Part shown: positions 56,587 through 64,000 of the stretch, in pieces
How positions within the stretch are numbered: the stretch's first letter is position 1
Layout: each line of letters begins with the position of its first letter
Source of the DNA: JANPJV01 sp031425695
GTDB lineage: Bacteria > Pseudomonadota > Gammaproteobacteria > Xanthomonadales > SZUA-5
DNA length: 64,000 nucleotides
Reading direction: 5' to 3'
Assembly (NCBI GenBank): GCA_031425695.1
Contig: JANPJV010000212.1
Coordinates: 1-64,000 of the forward strand
Position numbers and translations under genes: made by a program
The notes under the pieces: generated by a model
The model's input: only the letters and a program-made list of their open reading frames with translations
Told to the model about the DNA's origin: nothing
Databases searched by the model: none

Positions 56587-57669
56587 TCAAGGGGCCCGCT
56601 GAAGCTGGAATTTTCGCACGGCGGCGTTGTGTTCTTCGAGCGAGGCCGAGAACACATGGCTGCCGTCACCGCGTGCGACGAAGTACATCGCCGGTGTCGT
56701 CATCGGCTGCGTTACCGCCAGGATCGCCGCCTTGCCCGGCAGCGCGATCGGCGTCGGTGGCAGGCCGAAGCGGGTGTAGGTGTTGTACGGCGTGTCGGCT
56801 TCGAGATCGGCCTTGCGGATATTGCCGTCGTAGCTCGCGCCGAGCCCGTAGATCACGGTCGGATCGGTCTGCAGTCGCCAGCCCTGGCGCAGGCGGTTGA
56901 CGAAGACACCGGCGATCTGCGGTCGCTCGCCCGACTGGCCGGTTTCCTTTTCGATGATCGAGGCCAGGATCAGCGCCTGGTATGGATCGGCCAGTGGCAG
57001 GTCTTTCGCGCGCTTTTCCCATGCCTGTTCGAGCAATTTCTTCTGCGCCCAATAAGCGCGCTTGAGCAATTCCAGATCGGTAAAACCGCGCGGGAAAAAA
57101 TAGGTGTCGGGAAGAAACAGGCCTTCCGGATGCTTTTCAGTGGCGCCAACGCGCGCGAGCACCTCGCCATCGGGCAAGCCGCCGATCGTCTGTTCGAGCT
57201 CAGGCAGCTTGGACAACGCGACGCGCAAATCGGCAAAGCGCGAGCCCTCGATGATGGCCAGCCGGTACTGCAGCACGCGGCCGTCGGCAATCGCCTGCAG
57301 CAGCGCGCGCGGCGATGCCTGCGCGGAGATCCGGTATTCGCCGGCCTTCAGCTTCTTGGCCACGCCCATCTCTTCGGCCAGCAGCCGCCACTGCCAGTAC
57401 GGTGCAGCCGATACCCCGTCGCGTTGCAACACGAGCGCCAGATCTTTCAGGCGCATGCCGCGGGCGAACTCGACCACGCGCTCGCCTCCGACGAGCGGCG
57501 CCTGCGTGAACCGATGGTAGTCGCGCCAGCCGAACCACGCAGCAGCGCTCAAGGCGCCGGCCAGCAGCAGCAGCAACAGCAGCCCGCGTACGCGGCCATG
57601 CACAGTACGAGGCGGCTGGGTGGGCGCGCTACTCGCGCGGGCACGTGTCTTCTTTTTCGGAGCGCTCAT
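56587..57669 (-). CDS. mltG: Endolytic murein transglycosylase MltG
   Basis: A 360-aa inner-membrane protein. Basic N-terminus, membrane helix at about 27-48, then a YceG domain: KLKAGEYRISAQASPRALLQ (LysM-like), EGLFLPDTYFFPRGFTDLEL, ALILASIIEKETGQSGERPQ with the catalytic Glu in the EKET motif, and NRLRQGWRLQTDPTVIYGLG. It cleaves nascent glycan strands. The ATG overlaps the pabC stop by 4 bp. The frame upstream of 57669 is shadow. Confidence 0.94.
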   Translation of the reverse strand: MSAPKKKTRARASSAPTQPPRTVHGRVRGLLLLLLLAGALSAAAWFGWRDYHRFTQAPLVGGERVVEFARGMRLKDLALVLQRDGVSAAPYWQWRLLAEEMGVAKKLKAGEYRISAQASPRALLQAIADGRVLQYRLAIIEGSRFADLRVALSKLPELEQTIGGLPDGEVLARVGATEKHPEGLFLPDTYFFPRGFTDLELLKRAYWAQKKLLEQAWEKRAKDLPLADPYQALILASIIEKETGQSGERPQIAGVFVNRLRQGWRLQTDPTVIYGLGASYDGNIRKADLEADTPYNTYTRFGLPPTPIALPGKAAILAVTQPMTTPAMYFVARGDGSHVFSASLEEHNAAVRKFQLQRAP

Positions 57670-58472
57670 GGCGAAACCTGTGGGTCCGGACCTTGTCCGG
57701 ACGCTCCTGTCGCAAAACACTGTTCCCAGGCAGATCGCAGGGAGCGCACTTCCTCGTCCGGCAAGTAGCGGCGGCTTCCGAGCGAGATCGCGGCGCGCGG
57801 CCCGCGCACGGCGTTGGTGAGCACGCATTGCTCGGCTCGACCGACATCGGCGACGCTCAGCTCGCGCACCTGCGCGCCGCGCTCGAGCATCCAGCGCCGG
57901 CCGATGCCCGCGACTCCACAGCCCTCGACGGGCGGCGTCAGCCACTGGTCCGCCATGCGAATGAACACGTTCGCGGCCGTCGCGCAGATCACCCGGTTCT
58001 CGCTGTCCAGCATCAGTCCCTCGTCGAATTCATCGGTATTCCATTCCCTGCGCGCGAGCACCTGTTCGAGCCGGTTCAAGTGCTTCAGTCCAGCCAACGC
58101 CGGCTGTCTAGCGAGCTTGAGGTCGCACCAGCGCAGCTTGAGATCGGCAGCCGCATCGAACCGCAGAGGCTGCACCTGCAACAGCGTGCGCGGCGTCAAC
58201 ACGGGGGGCCGAGCATAACCGCGAGGGCCGCTGCCTGCGGTCAAGACCAGCTTGACGATGGCGTGCGGCAGATCCGCGCAGGCATCGCGAATCTCTTCGC
58301 GCAGACGTTTCACGTCCGGCAGCGGCAGCCCGAGCCGCTCGCAGCCAAGGCCGAGGCGCTGCATGTGCCAGTCGAGCAAAGGGGCTTGCCCGAAGGCACA
58401 GCGGATGGTCTCGAACAGCCCGTCGCCGTAATGCAGGCCGCGGTCGTCCGCCGGGATGGTTGTCAGATTCAC
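57666..58472 (-). CDS. pabC: Aminodeoxychorismate lyase
   Basis: A 268-aa fold-type IV PLP enzyme forming 4-aminobenzoate for folate synthesis. LHYGDGLFETIRCAFGQAPL, catalytic Lys in AGLKHLNRLEQVLARREW, DEGLMLDSENRVICATAANV, and NAVRGPRAAISLG. The C-terminal SGQGPDPQVSP is not conserved sequence: it is encoded by a repeat A unit inserted at the 3' end, so the native terminus has been replaced. It is followed by mltG with a 4-bp overlap. Confidence 0.93.
   Translation of the reverse strand: MNLTTIPADDRGLHYGDGLFETIRCAFGQAPLLDWHMQRLGLGCERLGLPLPDVKRLREEIRDACADLPHAIVKLVLTAGSGPRGYARPPVLTPRTLLQVQPLRFDAAADLKLRWCDLKLARQPALAGLKHLNRLEQVLARREWNTDEFDEGLMLDSENRVICATAANVFIRMADQWLTPPVEGCGVAGIGRRWMLERGAQVRELSVADVGRAEQCVLTNAVRGPRAAISLGSRRYLPDEEVRSLRSAWEQCFATGASGQGPDPQVSP
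57681..57704. repeat. Repeat A copy inside the 3' end of pabC
   Basis: TGGGTCCGGACCTTGTCCGG then ACGC, the same unit as in the 12.5-kb array. Read on the minus strand it encodes SGQGPDP in PabC and ends 12 bases before the mltG start codon, where it can form an RNA hairpin overlapping the ribosome site of mltG. Confidence 0.85.
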
Positions 58473-58518
58473 GGGGGATCAGTAATGCGCGTTGACCGGG
58501 AGCATAGAGCCCGGCGAC

Positions 58519-58668
58519 TTGACGTAGGTCACGTTGCGCCCACGTCGTCCGCGGTTGGGCGGCAAATTGTATCGGGCGCTACGTGACACCGCCGCGCCGT
58601 CACGTAGCGCCCGAAAAGGCTTGTCGCCCAAAGCGGATGATCCGCGGGCGCAACGTGACCTACGTCAA
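58519..58668. repeat. 150-bp composite palindrome (REP-like, family B relative)
   Basis: Outer arms 58519-58541 (TTGACGTAGGTCACGTTGCG + CCC) and 58646-58668 are perfect 23-bp reverse complements. Inner arms CGGGCGCTACGTGAC (58573-58587) and GTCACGTAGCGCCCG (58599-58613) form a perfect 15-bp stem. GTCGTCCGCGGTTGGGC and GCCCAAAGCGGATGATCCGC add further pairing. GTAGGTCAYGTTGC is shared with the other REP-like units. The right arm contains the TAG stop of the next gene. The element fills the gap upstream of pabC. Confidence 0.92.
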
Positions 58669-61600
58669 GGCATCCGCATCCGACCGATGGCGGCGAAAGG
58701 CGTCACGCACCTGCTCGCGCAGCTGTTCGTCATCCCAGGGCTTGGTCAGGAACTTGAAGACCGAGCCGCGGTTGACGGCCTCGGTGACGACCTTGAGATC
58801 GGTGAACCCGGACAGGATGATGCGCACGGTGTCGGGATGCAGCTGCGATACCTTGCTCAGGAATTCCGTGCCGGACATTCCCGGCATGCGCTGGTCGGAA
58901 ATGATGACCTGGATGTCGTGCAGGGCGAGCATTTCGAGGCCTTGCTCGCCGCCGTTCGCATGCAGGATGCGGTAGCCGTCGCGCCGCAGCATGCGCGTCA
59001 GCGATGCGAGGATGCCGGGATCGTCGTCGACCATCAGCAGCGTGCGCTGATCGGGGCCCGCGTCGGGCGCGAGCACCATCCGGCGGCGAGAAGACAGCTG
59101 CTCCCTGAAGCACGCTGCAGAGACTGCCGTGCTGTACAGATGACCCTGCATCTCGTTGCACGCGAGGTTGCGCAGGAAATTGAACTGGCCCTGGGTTTCG
59201 ACACCTTCGGCCACCACGCGAAGCTGCAGGCCGTGCGCCATCGCAATGATGGCCTTGGCAATCGCCGCATCCTCCACGTTCTTGGTGATGCCATCGATGA
59301 AACTGCGGTCGATCTTGATCATGTTGAAGGGAAAGCCCTTCAAGTGCGCGAGCGAGGAATAGCCGGTACCAAAATCGTCCAGCGCCAGGCCGACACCGAG
59401 GCGGCGCAAGGCCTTGAGGGTCGCGGCAGCCGCGACCGGATTATTCATCACGGCACTTTCGGTCAGTTCGAGCTCGAGCATGCGCGCAGGCAACCGATGG
59501 CGAGCGAGCGCCGCTTCCACGAGTTCCACCAGGTCGCCCTTTTCGAACTGAACCGACGACAGGTTCACCGCGACCGGCACCGCGCCCAGTCCCTCGGCGA
59601 TCCAGGCGGCTTGCTGCGCGCAGACCGAGTCGAGCACAAAGGCGCCGATCGGAATGATCAGGCCGGTCTCTTCAGCGAGGGTGATGAACTCGGTCGGCGC
59701 CATCAAGCCCCGGACCGGATGCGCCCAGCGGAGCAATGCCTCGGCACCGACGGCCTCACCGCTGATCATGTCGACGCGCGGCTGGTAGTGCAGCACGAAC
59801 TGGCGTTCGGCGAGCGCATCGCGCAACTGGTGTGCCAGCTCGAAACGCTCCTCCATGCGCGAATTGACCGCCTTGGAGAAATAGGTGAAACGTGCTCCGG
59901 ATGTCTTCGCCAGTTTCAGCGCCGACTCGGCGTTGGTGAAGAGTTCGTCGCCGGTTGCTCCATCCACGGGATACAGCGAAATGCCGGCCTGGGCCGACAC
60001 ATTCAGCTTGCGATCCGCAACGTAGAACGAGGTACTCAGCGCCTTCAGGACGCAGTCCCACAGGGCGGTCGGCTCTGCATCTGCAGCGTATGGCGCCGCC
60101 ACCGCGAATGTGTCGGCACCGATGCGGGCGAGCGCGTAGGGTTCCACCAGGAACTGCCCGAGGCGAGTGGCGACTGCGCGCAGCAGTTCATCGCCGGCGC
60201 CGCGTCCCAGGCTGTCGTTGACCTGGGTGAAGCGCTCCAGGTCGAGCACCACCACGCTCACGTTCGCCTGATCCTGCTTCGCCGCGTGAACGAACTTGTC
60301 GAGGCGATCCTTGAACAGCGTGCTGTTGGGCAAACCGGTCAGGACGTCGTAGAAGGCCAGGTAATCCAGCCGGTGTGATTTGTCGATGTAGTCGACTGCG
60401 AACGAGATGTCGTCGGCGAGCTCTCTCAACAGCTTCAGCTCAGTCTCGTGGAAAAAGTTGAGCTCGTTGGAATAAAGGGCCAGCACGCCGACCGACGCGC
60501 CCGCGACCAGCAACGGAAAAACCGCCAGAGAGCGTACGCCTGCCTTTTTGTATTCCTCGCCCAGCAACACCCTGGGATCGTTCTGCGAGTCATTTGCTAC
60601 TGCGACGGTACGTTCGCGGATGACCCATGCTGCCATGGTATTCGGGTCCGATGCATTGCATGCCAGCAGGCGTTCGATCTTCGCCACGAACGGAGGATCT
60701 TTGCCAGCGGACGCAACCACGTCGAGCGCCAGGGCACCCGGCTTCAACATCCCAATCATCGCCATCCGGAACCCGCCGTGCTCGACAGCGATTTCGCAGG
60801 CCCGGTTGAACAGCTCGGCGCGATCGCGCACGCGCACGATCAGCCCGTTGATCCCACTCAAGACCGCATAGACCCGATTGAGATTCTTGATGCTGAGCTC
60901 CGAGCGCTTGCGCTCGGTGATGTCAAAGTTCACGCCGACGATGCGCGCGGGCTTGCCATCAGCGCCTGGCCGTACCTGTGCGTGGGCTTCGATGAAGCGG
61001 ACTTCGCCGCCCGGCCAGACCACGCGAAATTGCGTGTGGAAGCCCTTGCCGCCGGCAACGGCCTCGGCGAACTCGGCTTCGGCGCGGGCGAGATCCTCGG
61101 GATGCAGGCCTTCCTGCCAGGCACTGTAGGCGCCACTGAACTCCCGTTCAGTGGTCCCATAGAGGGCATACATCTTGGCGTCCCAGTACAGTTTGTTGGT
61201 GACCAGATCGAGGTCCCAGATCCCGATTCCAGCCGAACCGGTCGCCAGCGCGAGCCGTTGCTGGCTGTCTGCAAGCGAATCGATCGCAAGCTTGGTGTCG
61301 GTGATGTCGGTCGCAACTGCGGCGATGCGGATCAGGGTCCCGTCCGCGCCGAGCACCGGGTACCGGCGCGCGTGAATCCAGCGGATCGAGCCATCGGGTC
61401 GGACCAGTCGAAACTCAGCGTCGGACGGATCGCCCGGGTTCGCGTCGTTGCCTTCGATGAATTCCGCTCGGTCGTCGTCATGAATCGCCGCTATCCACGA
61501 GGCCGGATCTTGGTATGCGCTTTCCTGACTGCGACCCCAAGTCTTTCCATAAGCCGGGCTGACGTAGAGAACCCGACTGCGGTCTGCATTTAGTAGAAAG

Positions 61601-62250
61601 AAAACTTCCTCGACGCTCTCGGCAAGCTGCCGGAATCTTGTCTCGCTCTCCTGCTGGTCGAGCTCCGCGAGGCGGCGGCTGCTGATGTCGAGGTGCATGA
61701 CCACGGCGCCAATCGACTCAGCGGACGCGACCGGGCTCGCTCTCATCAGGAACCAGCGCTGTTGCCCTGGCGAATGACACGGATACTCCAGGCTGAAGTT
61801 TTCCGCGTCGCCGCTCAATACCGCACGGATGCCGTTTGCCGCTTGCCGCGCAAACTCGCGCTCGTCGCCGTCGGCGCGGTCGCTGACGTCGAGGTAGTTG
61901 GTCCCGACCCCCAGGCCTCGGCACTGAACCGAGTTGGCATCCGCCAACGACTGCCATGGCGCATTGACGGACGAGATCTCACCGCGACTGTTGATCAGGC
62001 AGATGTGCAGCGGAAGTGCATCAAGCGTGGCCGCATGGCGGGCCGCAGCTCGATGGCGCATGCCATTCTGCGCGTGCCGGAGCAACAACGTATTTCCCTC
62101 GGCGTCAAAGACGCTGTCGATTTCGCCGGCGGTAATTTCGTCCAGGCGTCCTTCAGTCGCCCGGAGGGTCGCGATCAGCGAGGCAATTTCGTCCGTAATG
62201 CCCGGCGAATCGCTACTCCCCGTTGTGGGCATCGCAGTCAGGAGATTCAT
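58660..62250 (-). CDS. PAS/GAF/GGDEF-EAL protein with C-terminal receiver, encoded with KaiB and KaiC
   Basis: A 1196-aa soluble protein. Three PAS-type domains lie at about 85-205, 215-335 (RFRQLAESVEEVFFLLNADR) and 345-460 (GSAGIGIWDLDLVTNKLYWD). GAF is at ~480-625. The GGDEF at ~635-800 has a degenerate signature (ARIGADTFAVAA), so it is unlikely to make c-di-GMP. EAL at ~815-1060: GAEALLRWAHPVRGLMAPTE, AVNLSSVQFEKGD, LDDFGTGYSSLAHLKGFPFN, VAEGVETQGQ, so it is likely an active phosphodiesterase. A receiver closes the chain (LMVDDDPGILASLTRML, IISDQRMPGMSGTEFL, FLTKPWDDEQL), as in RpfG-like regulators. The ATG overlaps kaiB by 4 bp. Confidence 0.93.
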   Translation of the reverse strand: MNLLTAMPTTGSSDSPGITDEIASLIATLRATEGRLDEITAGEIDSVFDAEGNTLLLRHAQNGMRHRAAARHAATLDALPLHICLINSRGEISSVNAPWQSLADANSVQCRGLGVGTNYLDVSDRADGDEREFARQAANGIRAVLSGDAENFSLEYPCHSPGQQRWFLMRASPVASAESIGAVVMHLDISSRRLAELDQQESETRFRQLAESVEEVFFLLNADRSRVLYVSPAYGKTWGRSQESAYQDPASWIAAIHDDDRAEFIEGNDANPGDPSDAEFRLVRPDGSIRWIHARRYPVLGADGTLIRIAAVATDITDTKLAIDSLADSQQRLALATGSAGIGIWDLDLVTNKLYWDAKMYALYGTTEREFSGAYSAWQEGLHPEDLARAEAEFAEAVAGGKGFHTQFRVVWPGGEVRFIEAHAQVRPGADGKPARIVGVNFDITERKRSELSIKNLNRVYAVLSGINGLIVRVRDRAELFNRACEIAVEHGGFRMAMIGMLKPGALALDVVASAGKDPPFVAKIERLLACNASDPNTMAAWVIRERTVAVANDSQNDPRVLLGEEYKKAGVRSLAVFPLLVAGASVGVLALYSNELNFFHETELKLLRELADDISFAVDYIDKSHRLDYLAFYDVLTGLPNSTLFKDRLDKFVHAAKQDQANVSVVVLDLERFTQVNDSLGRGAGDELLRAVATRLGQFLVEPYALARIGADTFAVAAPYAADAEPTALWDCVLKALSTSFYVADRKLNVSAQAGISLYPVDGATGDELFTNAESALKLAKTSGARFTYFSKAVNSRMEERFELAHQLRDALAERQFVLHYQPRVDMISGEAVGAEALLRWAHPVRGLMAPTEFITLAEETGLIIPIGAFVLDSVCAQQAAWIAEGLGAVPVAVNLSSVQFEKGDLVELVEAALARHRLPARMLELELTESAVMNNPVAAAATLKALRRLGVGLALDDFGTGYSSLAHLKGFPFNMIKIDRSFIDGITKNVEDAAIAKAIIAMAHGLQLRVVAEGVETQGQFNFLRNLACNEMQGHLYSTAVSAACFREQLSSRRRMVLAPDAGPDQRTLLMVDDDPGILASLTRMLRRDGYRILHANGGEQGLEMLALHDIQVIISDQRMPGMSGTEFLSKVSQLHPDTVRIILSGFTDLKVVTEAVNRGSVFKFLTKPWDDEQLREQVRDAFRRHRSDADALT

Positions 62251-62537
62251 GCTGGGTGGGACTCGATGCCAAATGTGTCGAACAAGACTTGTGTCTGGCT
62301 GAGCGTGCCCACGATCCGTCGCACCGGCAGGGGCGACAACCGGATCAGCGTCGGCGTCATCATGATTCCCTCTGCCAACGCACGCCGTGGCTCGCTGCAT
62401 ACGTCGACCACTTCGATTTCGTGCTGCCCGGGCAGATATTTCCGCGAGAATTCGTTGAGATTGGCAACCGCCTGGGCCGAGTTGGGCGCGTCCTCGGCTA
62501 CAAACAGCCGGAATTTATGCAGCACATTGGCGCTCAT
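62247..62537 (-). CDS. kaiB: KaiB-family clock protein
   Basis: A 96-aa thioredoxin-like KaiB: KFRLFVAEDAPNSAQAVANL, then KYLPGQHEIEVVDVCSEPRR, EGIMMTPTLIRLSPLPVRRI and VGTLSQTQVLFDTFGI. The TPTL cis-Pro region typical of KaiB is intact. In cyanobacteria KaiB binds the KaiC hexamer by a fold switch and controls its phosphorylation rhythm. The 4-bp overlap with kaiC upstream and with the PAS/GGDEF-EAL gene downstream implies one translational unit. Confidence 0.9.
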   Translation of the reverse strand: MSANVLHKFRLFVAEDAPNSAQAVANLNEFSRKYLPGQHEIEVVDVCSEPRRALAEGIMMTPTLIRLSPLPVRRIVGTLSQTQVLFDTFGIESHPA

Positions 62538-64000
62538 GACCTTGATTCATCGTCGACCGATGCGACATCGGCGCCGCGCAGTTCGCGCATCCTTGAGCGG
62601 CCCTGGACCAGTTCGCGCTCACGGCTCTGGGTGGTCCGCGCCAGTAGTTTCTTCTCCACCTGTTTGGCGACAAGCTCGGTCTGCAGCGACTTGGCACGTA
62701 CCTCGAGGACTGCTTCCTCAGCATCCAGGCGCACCCGCTTCAGCTCGTCGGCGACCTCGGCAACCTCATCAGCAAGACGTTGGGCAGCTTCCTTCTCCCA
62801 GCGCAGAGTGCCCATCAGGACTTCGCCGCCGGCCGTGTAGATATCGGCAAGCGTGACCCCATCGTCGCTCAGGATCAGCTCCCGGACCTGATTGGAATGG
62901 GAGGTGCCGCGCGACTTGATCACCGACATGCCGCGATTGCGCTCCCCGGCCTGCACCAGATAGTTGAGGTGGATCCAGGTGTCGGCCAATGTCGAGATAT
63001 GCAGCGGCGAGCGGCCACCGGGGTGATTGGACAGTTCATCGAGCAGGCTGGTGCAAACCAGGGTGACGCCCATTGCCTTCGACCAGTCGATCAGGCGCTC
63101 GGCGACGGAGTGCGCGGTCGCCTCGTTGCCGCTCTTGGACAGGGTGGACACGGGATCGATGACCAGGCTGCGGGCACCGTGGTCGCGCGCCAGTGACTTG
63201 ATACGAACCAGCAAGGTCTCGGCGCTGCCGGTGATGGTGAGTGCCGAGATCACTTTGAGCAGCCCGCTGTCGACGAAGGCTTGAAGGTGGATGTTGACGG
63301 AGGTGAGGTTGCGGATGACCTCGGAACCGTCAGAATCGAAACTGACGAACATCGTGCGCTCACCGCGTCGACACGAAGCTTCGGCAAAAGCGCCACTGAG
63401 CGTCGTCTTGGCGGTTCCGGGAAAGCCCGTGATCAGCACGCAGGCGCCGCGGTAATAGCCACCGCCGAGCATGGTATCGAGGCGGTCGACCCCGCTGGAA
63501 ACCCGCTCGAGCGTGCTCGCCGCATCGTTGCGGCCCAGGGTGCGCGCTATGGCAACGTCGAATCCCTCTTCACCAATGACGAACGGCGATTCGTCTTCGT
63601 TGAAACTCGAACCCCGATATTTCTGGACGCGCAGGTTGCGCTGAGAGACGCCCTCGTCGACACGGTGATTAAGGACCACGGCACAGTCGACCATGAATTG
63701 CATGAATCCAAAGGCTTGCCCTTTGTCGCTGCTCGTGTCTGCACCCGCCTTTGCCGTGATCAATCCGGTCAGTTCGTGCGCAATCAGCCATTCATGCAGG
63801 CGGTAGACCTCGCGCCGTTGCGTCGCTGCGTCCGGCAACAAGGCCAACAGGATATCCAAGGCGTCGAAGACGATACGGCGCGCACCCATTTCGGCTGCCA
63901 CTGCGGCCAGGCTCGCCAGCATTCCCCCAAGGTCGAAGCTACCCGACTGGATCAAATCAGGGGATGGCTGAGCGTCCAGGAAAAATAGATCCGGCTGTAA
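62534..64000 (-). CDS. kaiC: KaiC-family ATPase/kinase, 5' end outside the window
   Basis: The frame is open to the window edge; 488 residues are visible. The end of the CI domain (GARRIVFDALDILLALLPDA) and the complete CII domain are present. CII Walker A LITGFPGTAKTTLSGAFAEA; a segment SFDSDGSEVIRNL where the catalytic Glu-Glu of cyanobacterial CII is Asp-Ser; LVIDPVSTLSKSGNEATAHS; and HISTLADTWIHLNYLVQAGE, which aligns with the phosphosite motif HISTITDT (Ser431-Thr432), both residues kept. SVIKSRGTSHSNQVRELILS and MGTLRWEKEAAQRLADEVAE lead into a ~70-residue coiled coil absent from cyanobacterial KaiC. Coupled to kaiB by 4 bp. Confidence 0.92.
   Translation of the reverse strand, partial: LQPDLFFLDAQPSPDLIQSGSFDLGGMLASLAAVAAEMGARRIVFDALDILLALLPDAATQRREVYRLHEWLIAHELTGLITAKAGADTSSDKGQAFGFMQFMVDCAVVLNHRVDEGVSQRNLRVQKYRGSSFNEDESPFVIGEEGFDVAIARTLGRNDAASTLERVSSGVDRLDTMLGGGYYRGACVLITGFPGTAKTTLSGAFAEASCRRGERTMFVSFDSDGSEVIRNLTSVNIHLQAFVDSGLLKVISALTITGSAETLLVRIKSLARDHGARSLVIDPVSTLSKSGNEATAHSVAERLIDWSKAMGVTLVCTSLLDELSNHPGGRSPLHISTLADTWIHLNYLVQAGERNRGMSVIKSRGTSHSNQVRELILSDDGVTLADIYTAGGEVLMGTLRWEKEAAQRLADEVAEVADELKRVRLDAEEAVLEVRAKSLQTELVAKQVEKKLLARTTQSRERELVQGRSRMRELRGADVASVDDESRS

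Noticed and set aside
58534..60378. 614-aa plus-strand frame opposite the GGDEF-EAL-REC gene
   Set aside because: Antisense shadow with typical H/R/Q composition; the EAL and receiver motifs are on the other strand.

Overview
The window is GC-rich DNA from a gammaproteobacterium, most probably of the order Xanthomonadales (Lysobacterales; Rhodanobacteraceae/Xanthomonadaceae-like). This rests on the order rpoE-rseA-rseB-lepA-lepB-DUF4845-rnc-era-recO, the pabC-mltG-holB-pilZ block, an FFLEELY-motif protein, a YfiR/TonB-receptor pair, S-methyl-5'-thioinosine phosphorylase, and many short intergenic palindromic repeats. Genus assignment is inference only. No rRNA, tRNA, CRISPR array or prophage was found. 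The only transposase is a 3' fragment at the left edge.

Layout. 1-4.2 kb: IS630-type transposase tail, an inverted repeat and mixed small genes (VOC protein, DUF4344 metallopeptidase, DUF1161, TAT-exported epimerase). 4.2-9.9 kb: a minus-strand signalling group of secreted cupredoxin, receptor-like Ser/Thr kinase with a cyclase-like middle domain, porin and a two-FHA membrane protein. 10-24 kb: storage and lipid genes, comprising a PHA-system protein, two phasins, patatin, an alpha/beta hydrolase-peroxiredoxin-FFLEELY operon, a long-chain fatty acyl-CoA reductase, acyl-CoA-binding protein with a TetR regulator, and WS/DGAT acyltransferase. Together these suggest wax-ester plus polyhydroxyalkanoate metabolism. 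24-28.3 kb: a tightly overlapped CYTH-nagZ-hpt-MTIP operon and rlmD. 28.4-37.7 kb: an orphan REC-Hpt protein, then the housekeeping recO/era/rnc/lepB/lepA and sigma-E block.

38-46.8 kb is a stress-type island: an NtrC-class response regulator, a translationally coupled 61-aa mini-protein with a histidine-kinase H-box, a CheY-like regulator, hemerythrin, a BON protein, a lipase-like hydrolase and three small disordered Gly/Ser/Gln/Asn-rich proteins. Five sigma-54 type -24/-12 elements sit in the correct orientation upstream of five of these genes, so the island looks like one compact sigma-54 regulon.

47-64 kb is rich in c-di-GMP functions: a di-haem peroxidase, YfiR plus TonB-dependent receptor, a GGDEF-EAL protein coupled to an unknown 180-aa protein, pilZ, holB, mltG and pabC. 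At the right edge a KaiC-KaiB pair is fused by 4-bp overlaps to a PAS/GAF/GGDEF-EAL/REC protein, a probable Kai-type output operon wired to c-di-GMP.

Intergenic gaps are filled by at least nine families of inverted or palindromic repeats. These include a 40-bp tandem array, REP-like GTAG elements, one element nested in another, and a 270-bp MITE-like element that rewrote the end of holB just upstream of pilZ.
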